A stretch of 64,000 bases of DNA from Musa acuminata AAA Group (Eukaryota; Streptophyta; Magnoliopsida; Zingiberales; Musaceae), in NCBI RefSeq assembly GCF_036884655.1, contig NC_088342.1, positions 33,292,001 to 33,356,000 on the forward strand. Direction: 5' to 3'. The notes below the pieces were generated by a model, which saw only the letters and a list, made by a program, of their open reading frames with translations, ran no database searches and was not told where the DNA came from. The translations under genes were made by a program, and so were the position numbers. Below are positions 45,251 through 57,892 of the stretch, piece by piece. Numbering within the stretch: the stretch's first letter is position 1; each line of letters begins with the position of its first letter.

Positions 45251-48200
45251 AGATCTAACCGTGGAGGGGAATATTACAACAGAAATGACGGCTCAAGTGA
45301 ATAACGTCGAGGACCATTTGCTCTATGCTTAGAGGAGTGTGGAATTATCCCTCTGTATAAAATGCCAAGGTCACCTAACATGAATGGTGTAGTTGAAAGA
45401 CGAAACTGCATACTTAAAGACATAGTAAGAAATATGATTTTTTAATCTACTTTGCCAGAGTCACCCTGAAGAGAAGCAATAAAAACTATAGCTTACATTC
45501 TTATAGAGTACCAATTAAAGCAACTACAAAAACACCTTATGAGCTTTGGACCGGAAGAAAGCCTAGTCTAAGACACTTTCATAGGTTGTCTATCTAAGAC
45601 AAGGCTTTACAGGCCTAACGAAAAGAAATTGGAACCCCAAACAATAAGCAATTATTTTATTGGTTATTCTGAACGATCTAAGGGGTACAAATTTTATAAT
45701 CCCAAATCAATAAATATTTTTGAGACGAGTATTGCTACAAGGATATTGAGTTTGGGGGGAGAAATAAGGTTAAAGACTTTACGTTTGAGGAAGAATTGGT
45801 TCAATTTAATCCAATTTATATAGTTGCCACTGATGTGGTAAATTCAATACCTCAAAAGGATATAGTTATTTCAACTCTCATATAGTATAAGAAAATTATT
45901 CATGAGGATCAAACTCAACATCCATAAGAACATATGCCACAAGAGCTAGCACCTTTGTGATGATCCATTAGGGTAAGGAGGAGTGTCATTTCATATGATT
46001 ATATGGTATTTCTCTGGGAACATGAAAAAAGTAGTGATATGATGGAAGATGATCCAATCAACTTCTGTCAAGCCATAGAGGATTCCAATTCTGATAAGTG
46101 GATTAAAGCAATGAATCAAGAGTATAAGTCCATACAAGACAATAAAGTTTGAGAACTTGTCCCATTACTAGAAGGAGTGAAACCTATTGGTTGTAAATGA
46201 ATTTTTAAAACCAAAGGGGATTCTAATGGTAATGTGGAGAGATATAATGCACGTCTTGTGGCAAAGGGCTATACTCAAAAAGAAGGGATTGACTTTAAAT
46301 AAACCTCTCCGGTTTTAACGAATGACTCTTTTAGAATAATTATGGCTTTAGCCACACATTTTGATTTGGAGCTCTTTTAGATGGATGTCAAAATAACAAT
46401 TCTCAATGGAAATATTGATGAAATAATTTATATGGTACAACCAGAATACTTTGTATCAAAAGAACCTAAAGAAAATAATATGTAAATTGATAAAATCTAT
46501 CTATGAGATAAAACATATTGAATCTTGGATTTTGACGATGAAATCAATTAATGAGTTTACGATCTAATGTACATTTAAGTGACGTAGGACTATATTCAAT
46601 CAGGAAAGATAAATTGATTAAAGCGGTGGAATCAAAAGTTGGGCTAAAATGGAACATGTCAGAAGATTGGATGTCGGACCGGAGGAATGGTCGACATATC
46701 AGCAGAAGGCTTCGTGCCATGAGTTCGAGCATCGGGCCAAAAGGATCAGACATTGCACTAAGGAGATCGGGTGTTGCGGATATCAACATGTCGATTGGGC
46801 AATACATCATAAGAGAGGACGATATGCCGAAGGTTCGGGTGAAGCATCGGATGAACCAATGACATGTTGGATAACTTAGAATTCTTACTTATAATAATTT
46901 GTCTAGATCGAAGTAGTTTTAGTTCTAATTGGATTGTTTAGAATGTAATTAGACCAACTCAATTATGGGTTAACTCGGCCTGAATTGGGGTTATTTTGGG
47001 CCAAGTGGAAGGCCCAATTAGTGACCCATAGTTGGCCCAAGCTGTGACACTGCCAGTTTAGGTGATAATATTGCTCAGATACAATCTCCCAGACTGTGTT
47101 AGGCGATGGTACCACCTAGTCTCAAACTAGCAGGCGGTGGTATTGCTAGTACCCCGAAAACCCAAGATGAGATCATTTGGTCCCTAAATTTGAATTCATT
47201 TGGGGCCTAAAAAAGCCCTACTCATCCTTACTCAGTAAACACATCAATTGTGAGTTAAAGAAAAGAAAAATGCTATAGTAATATTATAAAAACTCGTCTC
47301 AAGCTCTCAGTATTATATATGAAGTTTAAGAGAGAGGTGAGGTTGTAAAGGTTATCTCCTAAACCGGTGAAAAGGAGAAAATGGGTGTAAAAGGATAGTT
47401 GATCTTCCTCCGTTGAAAGAAGATCGATAGTGAAAGCCGATGGCCTTGAGTGAAGAGGAATCAGGAGTGGATGCAGGTCACGATGATCGAACCACTATAA
47501 AACTTAGTTTGTATTTATATTTTGTTGTTTACCTTTATTGCAAACTGCTTTACTTGCTCATTACATTTTTATGAACGTTTTCGAGTTAAACATATTTCCA
47601 ATATGATTTTATCGAACGAAATTTTCGAATCGATGTAATTTTTATCGTAAGCACTAATTCACACTCCCCCCCTCTTAGTGCCGATTTCGATCCTAACAAA
47701 ACAAACATCCTTTTAGTAGTATCACAAATTTCATCAAGTAATTATCTCATTTGGTTTTAAGATGAATGTTGTTGATGATTGCATGTATCATAAATTCAGT
47801 GGGAGCAAATTTATTTTACTTATATTTTATACGGATGACATTCTGCTTGCCACTAATGATATAGACATATTGCACGAAACCAAGAGATTTTTATCTAGAA
47901 ATTTTGAGATGAAAGATCTTGGTGATACCCCTTTTGTATTAGGAATCAAGATACACCGAGATAGATCGCGAGGTATTCTAGGATTATTACAAAGGAACTA
48001 TATCGATAAAGTACTCAAAAGGTTTAGCATATAGGATTGTAAACCAGGAGACACCCCTATCACAAAGGGAGACAAGTTCAGTCTCAATTAGTGCCTTAAA
48101 AAAAATCTGGAAACTTAAGAAATGCAGAAGATTTCCTATGCATTAGCTTTAGGGAGTCTAATGTATGCACAGGTTTGTACGCGTCACGATATAATGTACA

Positions 48201-48390
48201 TTGTTGGAATGTTAGATAGATACTTAAGCAATCATGGAATGAATCATTGGAATGTAGCTAAAAGAGTCATGAGATATTTAAAGAGAACAAAAGATCATAT
48301 GGGAGATCAGACCATTTGAAGATCATTGGATATTCTGACTCCGATTTTACTAGATGCTAAGACAATATGATTTAATATTCTCCGACACAT
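45251..48390 (+). mobile_element. Decayed copia pol (copy 4)
   Basis: Same remnant, but the RT catalytic motif now reads YTDD (47832, shared with copy 5). A private Gln-to-His change occurs in the RNase H part (48186). Confidence 0.88.
46516..47698 (+). mobile_element. Solo LTR in copia RT (copy 4)
   Basis: Same insert and AAACA flanks; no private change seen. Confidence 0.8.
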
Positions 48391-49239
48391 TCAAAAATAA
48401 TAATTAATTATAAAAATAATATATAATTAATCTAGAATTATACACATGAATACATTTAATGAGACTTATATTTTATAATTTATAATTTATACAAATACTA
48501 TATTGTGGAGCATGACATAGTTGTAATATGCTTAGACATCTAAGATTACAATTAATTAAAGGTCAAAGAGAGTTAAGTTGGTAATTGCTGATTTATTTGG
48601 CAAATCAAAAATTTATGGCTATTGAATTGACTTGCTAAATACATAAGAAAGATCAGAAAAACTCAACCATATGACTTTAACTTAGTGTAAAAAAAAATCT
48701 AATTAATGAAATACGATGTTAATTTAAAGCTGAAGTAAATGCATTCTGAAATTAGAAATTTATTCAGAAAAAAGGAAAGAAAAAAGTGTAAGAGTTGTTT
48801 GTATTAGTTTGAAAATAGTATCTCATTCATTTCAATATAGTGCTACTTGATTAACCTCTCATCAGATTCTATCGTTATTGTTGGAGAAGCATCTTATGCT
48901 TATATTTACAGTGTGCAAAACTAGGAGGAAAAAGAAAGGCCATGCTCAACATCAAACACAATGAAAAAGTATTGCATTTCGGAAGGAGATTATTATCAAA
49001 CCATGAGTGCTTTCAACGTTCCCAAAAATGACGGCACAGTTCCAGTGGAAGAATAGTCAATACTCTGAAATTTGGAACCTATTTTTCTGAAGCAAAATCT
49101 CAAAATATATTATGCTGCAATGGAGCAATGGTTCAGTTCTTTTCATTGCAATCTGAGGCCATCAAAAAATTACAATCTGTCCAGAAAATTCAGACGTAAG
49201 TGAATTTGAACGATCCCTCCAAGTACTTCAACATCAAGG

Positions 49240-49977
49240 TCATTCTTCTTCCTCTCCTTTTACAACATCAACACTTGCTTTGATTTCAGAAGACTCACTT
49301 ACAAGTAACATAAGCTCCTTGAAAAAGAAGTCTAACTTATTGCAGTCAAAATCTTCGATTGCCGATGATACTGTCGCTTTTGATCTTTGATGAGATTGTT
49401 TATTTTCTTGTTGTAGTTGAAAGTGATACATTCTCAGAGCATCGTCCGTGGAAATCTCTTGAACGGGCTTGTAAAGACTTTGAAACGTGCATCTGTCTTC
49501 AAGCTTCTTAACTAACTTTTCTTTGAATTGATCTGGGAGGTTTACAAATGCACTACGAAATAATGTAGGAAAAATAAGATACCAAAATTCTTCTGCAGAA
49601 AGAGATCAGTAAATACTATCACTTTTCACCTTGTGATGCCTCTAACAATTCCCCATTTGTAACCACTGCTTGCAGATTGCTTAAACCCAATGTTGAAGCC
49701 CTCTTGGGCAGAAGCTTCCTTTCCTGCAGATATACCATCTCGATAACCCATATAAACTTTTGTCAAGGGTTCCATATGATACATCCTCAAGTTTAAAGCC
49801 CTAAAAGTTTTACTATGAAGAGTTTTGGACAAAGGATATGCATATCATTTATAGATTGCAAGGATACTGTATAAAATTGATCATAACGCCTCTTCTGTTC
49901 TCTGTTTAAGTCAGCATCTGAGATTTCATTCAGAAGCCCATCATCACACCAAGAATCATCAGAAGCATGCTCTGGAA
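49240..49977 (-). CDS. Yae1-domain protein (copy 4)
   Basis: Exons at 49977-49868, about 49756-49630 and 49552-49240. Same coding sequence as copy 1. Confidence 0.72.
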
Positions 49978-52174
49978 CTAAAACTAACTCATTAGCATAT
50001 TAAACTTTGTATTTGGTCAAAACAACCATGGCAGTATATCATACAACTTCCACAAAAGGCATCATGTAAATGCTACATAAACACCAAAGAGACCAAAATG
50101 TCATCTAATATATCCATAATATAGTCACTAATTTGAGGAAGAATGAAATTAAAATTTTAGTTTTGATGAAACTATACTCTGCACATGAATTGCTATGCAT
50201 GCATCTAGGCCAATCAAATTCAATCGTCTCTGACTTTAAAGGAACAATTCATTCGATTCCAAAATCTCCACATGTGCATGCTCGCTCAATAGCAGAAATG
50301 AAAAAGAAACAGTAAAACAATATGATGCATGAGCAATTAAATTAATTTATTAATAAAATAAATTTAATTTGTTTAGAGATATTTTACATATGTAATAACA
50401 TGAAAATATCTACTCAACGAGGAGAAAAAGAAAGAAAAAATACAACAAAAAAGAAATCATATTATTGAAAATTACAAATCTTGATTGAATATCTTAAAGA
50501 TTCATCTCTATAAAGATGAAAGATTATCAATCAAAAATATCATGAAGAGAGGAAGACTATTTCTCAAATCAAATCAGAAACGAAGAACAAGATATCATAT
50601 ATTTGATTTGATGCGATTGTAATTTTTTAAATTTCTGTAATTTTCTTTTTATTCTTATACTTGAGCATATAAAAATGGGCTATAACATTGTAATGTATGA
50701 ATAAAAAAAGGATCCATGAATCAAGTTTTTTTCCTTTCCCACCTTGTGAGGCATGCGGAGGTGCAAGACTTCTATCCTAGGAGTGTTATCTTTGAGCCAA
50801 TTGGATAGTTATACATTTGCTTATTATTTTTAGTTATTATCTTTCACTTTTCTCTTTCTATTCCTCCACTATGAAAGTAATTTGTTGTTGCTCGTCCTAC
50901 ATGCCAACCAATATTGAACACTTCAAAATTAAATATACCATCACATAAGTCTCAGAGATATAACCGCAGTGCCTCACCACAATGCTAAAAACTTTGCAAA
51001 TATCTAGTATTGGTAACAAACCTCATAGCAAACTTTTTACCTTCATCCTCTTGTGATGATCTAAGCATGTCCTACAAATAAATCAATTTGTTCCAAAGAG
51101 AAACAGAAGAATAGAAATAGCAGGTGCCACCAATTCCACCAAGTAAACCTTTTTCATATAAAAATATGACCAAAAGTATCAAATTTATGAGGAAAAAAAA
51201 AGCTCACTGAGGGAAAGAACAAGGGTGATCTAGAAGTTGTCCGCTTGCGGAGGGAGGGCAGCCATCAGAGTTAGAGCTTATCGGGAGAATCACATCAATC
51301 GGATCGATAAGCAGCAAAAACACATAGTCCTAGATTAATCATGAGGACCAGATTGATGGCGGAAAAGAATCTTGCACTGCATCTTCTTTAGGGTTTTCGA
51401 ACTAGAAAAGTGCGAGAAGGGAATTGGGGGCTAACCGTGAAGTTCTGAACAAGATATGGTCGATTGTAATGCATTAAATAAATTTGTGAGAGAGTAGGGA
51501 ACTCTCTTCTTTCCTTAGAGAGAGAAGCTCTGGGTTTCTAAGGCGATAAGGACAACCCCATTGCCTTCTCCCTCCTTAATTCCACCTTTGATGCGACCCA
51601 ACCACACCCTTCCCCACCCCCCCCCCCCGCCCCCAACTACTGGCTTCACATCCCCTACTTGGCTCTCTCCTTGCATCCATTGTTGTTCCCCTCCCTAGGG
51701 TGTCATCATCTTCTTCTGTGGTGTCGATCCCTTCAGTTAGGGTTCCTGGAGTGATGCCAAGCCAGACCCCTAAGGTTTTCTCCTTTGGCAAGTACCAAGA
51801 AAAATGGGCCACTCCATCGGGATCCTTCCAATGCCCCTCCGCCTTCCAAGAAGAGCCAATTGGATGGCCCTTTCACTGGAAAGAGCATCTCTTAGGCATT
51901 GATGTTAATTGGTCCTTCATATGGGCCAGATGCAAGTTCACTACTATCTTCTTCTTTGTTTAACCGGATCTATGATGCTTCTAAGGATTTCATCGAATTT
52001 GACGAAAAAACTCCTCATGAATGGCAAAAACCTTGAATATCTAGTTTGATCAATCATTTCCTCCGACTTCGACTTTGGATTTCCTGAAATATGTGGTTTC
52101 TCACTAATGGAAATGTTCTTTGGTGTCCCAAGTGATCAATTTGGCTTAAGGTTTTTATTTGCTTTCAATTTTTT

Positions 52175-52825
52175 TCTAAAGCGGAGGTTGTTCGCATCCT
52201 CACCGAGGGACCATGGACCATTCGAGGGGAGGTTTTGTATCTGATGCCCAAGAAAGCTAATTTCCAGCCTCTCACAGAGAGGATCTCATCTGTCCCTATC
52301 TAGGTGTAGTTCGTCAATCTTCCTTTGGAGTACTGGAACAGAATGTGTTATTAATCTTGGTTCTCTCCTAGGTCGTCCCCTAAAGAATGATGAATGTTCT
52401 TTCTCGCTTGAAAGGGGTCGATATGTAAGGTTAGTATAGAAATCGATCTTTCAAAACCCCATAAGCAGTATGACTGGGTCACCTAAAGAAAGGAATTTTC
52501 CAAACTGTTTCATATGAGAATTTACCTTTGGTGTGTTTCAAGTATAGTTGTGTGGGTCATAAAGTGGATTTGCCCTCTAGTTTCGATGACTTCTTTGACT
52601 TCCTCCCTTGTTTTTCTGGACTCTTCTCACAAGGCCGACCCCCAAAAGGGTGTGGAGCAACCCCCTTCCGATTTAGATGGCTCTATTACCCTAAGGGAGG
52701 TTGGGTCTTCTCACTTAGAGCTGGACCTCTTTGGTCCATGGATTAAAGTTGAGAAGCGTTGCCCGATTGGTCGTCGGCACAGCCAAGCCAACGCTGATCG
52801 AAATCGATCGGAATAGGGGGGTGGG
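52175..52825 (+). pseudogene. DUF4283-type LINE remnant (copy 5)
   Basis: Same remnant. It carries the copy 4-5 G near 52777 and a private T-to-C in TTCTCGCTTGAAAG near 52407. Confidence 0.7.
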
Positions 52826-52912
52826 GTGGTGCCATGTCGAGGAAGCGATCGAGGCCATTGGTTTCCTCTGCTCCTTGAGATATTGGCACACATACAGGTC
52901 ACATGCCCCCTA

Positions 52913-53335
52913 CACTATAAGAAAAATAGTTATTAACCATGAACAAAAGTTGTCACTAAAAGAATTAGTGCAAAATGAGCCATCACTAGCTTCCGTCAGC
53001 ATAGATCTCGTGGCTAAAAGTTTTAGTAACAAAAAAAGACACATATGTCATTAAATTATAGTTTTTAGTGATAGTTTATATTTGTAGCTAAAACATTAAA
53101 TTCTATCGCTAAAAATAAATAAATTGATAAATTAATATTTCTGTGACAACAATTGGTTATGAACACTTCTGTCACTAAAAGAATTGACTAACAATTTTAG
53201 TGACAATATAATTAACTCTTACTGATTAAATGGAAAAGATAATAATAATTTAGTGATGGCTTGACCTGTCACTAAAATATAAAAAAAATTAGTAATGGAT
53301 TATTTGAGTGTCACTATACTGTCAATAATAATTTT
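52913..53335 (+). mobile_element. CACTA-type terminus (copy 5)
   Basis: Same terminus and subterminal repeats as 2248-2670, with no change seen. Confidence 0.55.
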
Positions 53336-54772
53336 ATTAATTACCTATCAATTTTTAATAATTTCAAAATCATACCAAAACTTTTTCATAAATTCAAGAT
53401 AAAATTATTGATATTTGAAACTTCACATTACAATCTTTATTTTATCCAAAAATCAATATCAAAGTGAGACAATTATAAATTCCACATCATCTCGAAAAAA
53501 AATACATCAAGATATCTTTATATCTTCATTCTTGAACTCTCCTGTGTCATCTTGTGCATCTTGCGTGAAGTCACAATTGCACAATATATACAGACAAGTC
53601 ACAATTGTTAGAGTTGCATAGTAGAGTTGAATAGTCCATCACTATTATCCCATGTTTGCAAATGCAAATGGTTAAGAAGGTGAGGAAACTGAAACCCTAT
53701 TCTTCACACATTATTTCTTGCTATTATACTATGGAGGTATATGCAAGTTTTCCTTTATGTCAACCTACTGCTGACATTACATACTTTTTATTTTCAGAGT
53801 TAAGAACTGTTGTATATGAAAATAAAAGCAATTTTATGGTTGATTTCATTGATAAAACATAAACATGTCAAGATTGTTAGCAGTCCATAACAAGTTTCTA
53901 GTGTACTGCAGCCTAAAATTGGAATCCAAAATCAGATTAAAGCTTTCTAAAAGATATACCTCTTAAGTGAAGTAAAGCAGCATGCAAGCTTAGATATATC
54001 AGTGTTGCCAAGCATTGAAATAAAGTGATATAGAAACAGAAAATATCGAAGTCAAGTTCATCTTCCTAAGCGAGGGGAGGCCCGAAGCGCGTCGCTTGGG
54101 CGCTCGCCCGAGCCCAGGCGTCGGGCGAGCACCCGGGTTAAACCCAGCGACCGAACCAGCGTTTTAGGTCTGGTTCAATCTCCGGTGCTTTAGTTGGTCC
54201 AATCGAACCAACTAAAGCACCGATATCAGCCTTCTTCTCACGACTTCCCCAACTCTAACCCCGCTCGCCACTTCCACTCCCACTGCCGCTGCCACTGCTA
54301 CCGCTATCGCTGCCACTATCGTCGCTCGTCGCTCTTGCTCTCGCTGCCGCTGCCACTGTCGTCGCTCGCCGCTCCTGCTCTCGCTCCCCCCTGCTCGCTG
54401 CTACCGCTGCCACTATCGCCGCTCCCGCTGCCACTACTCGCTGTTACTGCTGTCGCTGCCACTATCGTCGCTCGCCACTCCTGCTCCCGTTGACACTGTT
54501 GCCGCTCCCGCTGCCTCTGCTCGCTACTACTGCTGCTGCTGCCACTATCGCCGCTCGCCGCTCCTACTCCCGCTACTCGTTACTACCACTGTCGTTGCCA
54601 CTGTCGCCGCTCCCGTTGCCATCGCTCGCCGCTACCGCTGCCGCTGCCACTATCGCTTCTCGTTGCTACCGCTGCCGCTGCTCTCAGTCAGTAGCCTCAG
54701 TCTTCCTCTTACTCACACTCTTCTTACTTCAATAGTATACTGTTATCAATATATTAACAATATGCTACTAAC

Positions 54773-54994
54773 CAAGGTTCGTCGTACCGTACCGTACAGG
54801 CGTTTCGACCCGAGCTCGGTACGGTACGGTACGGTACCGGTGTACCGGGCGGTACATCAGGGCGTACCGAACAATTTTATACTTTTTTCATACTGTAGCA
54901 CTGTAGCGGTATCGGGCGATCCGCATACCGGTAACCTATCGGATCGGTACGTACCGCCGGGTACGGATGGTACGCTTCGGTATGATAGACCTTG
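54773..54994. mobile_element. 222-bp GTACCG-rich MITE (copy 5)
   Basis: Intact termini CAAGG and CCTTG, with CTACTAAC on each side. Confidence 0.78.
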
Positions 54995-55371
54995 CTACTA
55001 ACTATATACTAGTAATAGTATTTTTATTTATTAGATTAATAATATATTATTTTGATTTTAATACTATTAATTTTTATTTATTTAAAATTATTATTAGGTT
55101 TCAGAATAAATGATATATTTTTATTTAAATAAATATATTTATTAATTATATTATATATTTTTATATTTTAGCGTCTCGCTTCACTCAGACGAACGCCTAG
55201 CACCTCGGACGTTTTTGGACCTGAGCACCTTTTGGCACCTAGCGCCTTTTCAATCAATGCTTGTAACAAAATTGCAAACTCTCTTTAATGCATCTCAACT
55301 CCCAAAGCTTTGACAACAAGTTGAGAACAACTTATAGCTAAACAATGAAAAACAAGACCAAGTTTATATAC

Positions 55372-55897
55372 CATTTATGCCCTCCATTCCAGCTCTGACA
55401 ATAGGCCGAGCACTTGAGTAGCTGCGGAAGGACCAAAAACTCTTATCTACAAAACATAAATAAATGTTACACAATGGCACTTCCCGTGATTCACCATCCA
55501 AATTCGAGCAATCAACAATCCAAATAACATAATTAATCAAATTAAAGCCCCACGCCCCCACAATCCAAACCCTAATTGAGATTTCCCAAGAGGATCCGCC
55601 ACGATGAACCTCACGAGAAACATAGAAGAAAAGGCGTAATCCAAATAGAACCGAGAATCCACGCAGAACAAATACAACCCTGAGCAATTAAACGGAAATC
55701 GAGACGAGCTCCATAGCAAAAGAAACAAGAGCATATCAATGCGTCGCAATAGGAACGGGGTAGGAGAAAGGAGTGGAGGCAAACCTGGGGGCAGGGCCCG
55801 ACGACGGGATCGATCGCCTGAGGAGCAAAGGTAGGGGTTTTCGACGAGCGGGACAACTGGGTGGGACGAGTGAAGCTCCGTCTCTCGATCTCGTCTT
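55372..55897 (-). pseudogene. Gene fragment A (copy 5)
   Basis: No change seen in either exon-like piece. Confidence 0.4.
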
Positions 55898-57046
55898 CCT
55901 CGCCCGCTCCTATTTCGCTGTTGGTGGCGACGCACGGACGTGAGGGGATCATTAAATCGCAACTACAGAGAGAAGCAATGTAGAACGAGGAGGTCGAGGA
56001 GCAGTGACGGCCAGGACCGAAGAGCCAAGTAAGAATCCGCCATTTCCACCGTCTCTCTCTCTCACTCTCCCTGCCTCCGGGGGTGATATGGCGAGGGCGT
56101 CTCATGCTTAGTGACGCGGTTGATATCGGATTCGGGGAGTGGCCTCCGGAGCCGTCGGATCCGGGTGGGGTTGCAGCCGCCGCCGTTCTCCCTGTAGTTG
56201 CGATTTAATGATCCCCTCACGTCCGTGCGTTTTAATGATCCCCTCACGTTCCTCGCCCGCTCCTATTTCGCTGTTGGTGGCGACGCACGGACGTGCGTTT
56301 TAATGATCCCCTCACGTCCGTGCGTTTTAATGATCCCCTCACGTCCGTGCGTTCTCCGCTCAAAATGGTGACGCACGGACGTGAGGGGATCATTAAAACG
56401 CACGGACGGACGTGAGGGGATCATTAAATCGCACGGACGTGAGGGGATCATTAAAACGCACGGACGTGAGGGGATCATTAAAACGCACGTCCGTGCGTCG
56501 CCACCAACAGCGAAATAGGAGCGGGCGAGGAACGTGAGGGGATCATTAAAACGCACGGACGTGAGGGGATCATTAAATCGCAACTACAGGGAGAACGGCG
56601 GCGGCTGCAACCCCACCAGGATCCGACGGCTCCGGAGGCCACTCCCCGAATCCGATATCAACCGCGTCACTAAGCATGAGACGCCCTCGCCATATCACCC
56701 CCGGAGGCAGGGAGAGTGAGAGAGAGAGACGGTGGAAATGGCGGATTCTTACTTGGCTCTTCGGTCCTGGCCGTCACTGCTCCTCGACCTCCTCGTTCTA
56801 CACTGCTTCTCTCTGTAGTTGCGATTTAATGATCCCCTCACGTCCGTGCGTTTTAATGATCCCCTCACGTTCCTCGCCCGCTCCTATTTCGCTGTTGGTG
56901 GCGACGCACGGACGTGCGTTTTAATGATCCCCTCACGTCCGTGCGATTTAATGATCCCCTCACGTCCGTCCGTGCGTTTTAATGATCCCCTCACGTCCGT
57001 GCGTCGCCATTTTTCTTGGTACTTGCCAAAGGAGAAAACCTTAGGG
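55898..57046. repeat. Long modular inverted repeat, one R unit lost (copy 5)
   Basis: Arms at 55931-56351 and 56430-56850. It has a private G-to-A near 55978 in the left arm in addition to the common mismatch. In the array to the right of the arms, one 27-bp R repeat is missing near 56935, an exact one-unit deletion. Confidence 0.9.
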
Positions 57047-57257
57047 TCAAATACTCATCTTGTAAATGAGCTTACAACAACATAATCAAATTAATATTTT
57101 ATTTATAAAAAATTAATTTATTTTAAGCTTTCGATTTTTGGTAAGTTAGTCTACGTCGGTTTTGACACGAATTGAAATGTTTGTCGGCGCTCTCTCTCTG
57201 TCTTAGAACTATTTTCTTGGCAACGAGGATATGAAAACAAAAATGAACAAACCCTCA

Positions 57258-57452
57258 TCACTCGATAACAGAACAATACCATGAAGAGCAAACCAAAATA
57301 ACAACAATCCATATCACTTGAATCGAACCAGAACCTTTCATCAACGAGATTAATGTCGAGGAGGTCTCGAGGAAGCAATTTCTTAAAAGCATAAACTCGT
57401 CCTCCTCCTTCATCGGCACCTCCTCACCAACTTTGAAACCCGCCGTCTTCAA
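57258..57452 (-). pseudogene. Gene fragment B (copy 5)
   Basis: Identical to the copy at 6614-6808 as far as I can see. Confidence 0.4.
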
Positions 57453-57843
57453 TCAAGTCATTGGGAATAAGGGGTTGGCTGCGCGGGAGAGGGAGGAGTG
57501 AAGTATTTAGGATGGTGGAGAGAGAGGGAGGAGAGGAGAGGAGAGCGTGGGCCGTGATTCCTGATCTCGTTTGCGGAGCTGGAGATTGGTATTTCCACTA
57601 GGGTTCGCCTACAATCGCGCACCACCAAGAAGGCCGTGACACGTTATTTCTTTTTCAAAACATTTATATCCCAACTTGCTTAAGTTGAATCGACCGACTC
57701 TAAGTCAACTCGTAACTCCATTCTAGTCAAGCTTTGTATCCGATTCAAACGTCAGGTCCAGCTCCAAATCTCAATCTGGGCCGTAGGATCACATGATCCT
57801 ACGATCTTGATCACAAATTTGATGACCGCATCTAATTCAACAG

Positions 57844-57846
<3 letters not shown>

Positions 57847-57885
<39 letters not shown>
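57847..57885. repeat. (AT)n microsatellite, 39 nt (copy 5)
   Basis: Two bases shorter than in copy 1. Confidence 0.97.
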
Positions 57886-57891
<6 letters not shown>

Positions 57892-57892
57892 T

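Larger units (their letters stand above)
37985..50662 (+). repeat. Tandem unit copy 4 (12678 bp)
   Basis: This is the longest copy, owing to a 51-nt (AT)n tract. It shares with copy 5 the T-to-G near 42542, the GTTGAGAAC form of the 6-bp insertion, the G in CGTCGGCAC near 40096 and the ATACGG (YTDD) change in the RT remnant. Private changes include about 39441 (G to C), about 40745, about 41092, about 44979, 48186 and about 48751. Confidence 0.97.

Noticed and set aside
47832..47843. YMDD to YTDD as a functional RT variant in copies 4 and 5
   Set aside because: The pol remnant already carries many stops and frameshifts, so the change has no consequence and serves only as a lineage marker.
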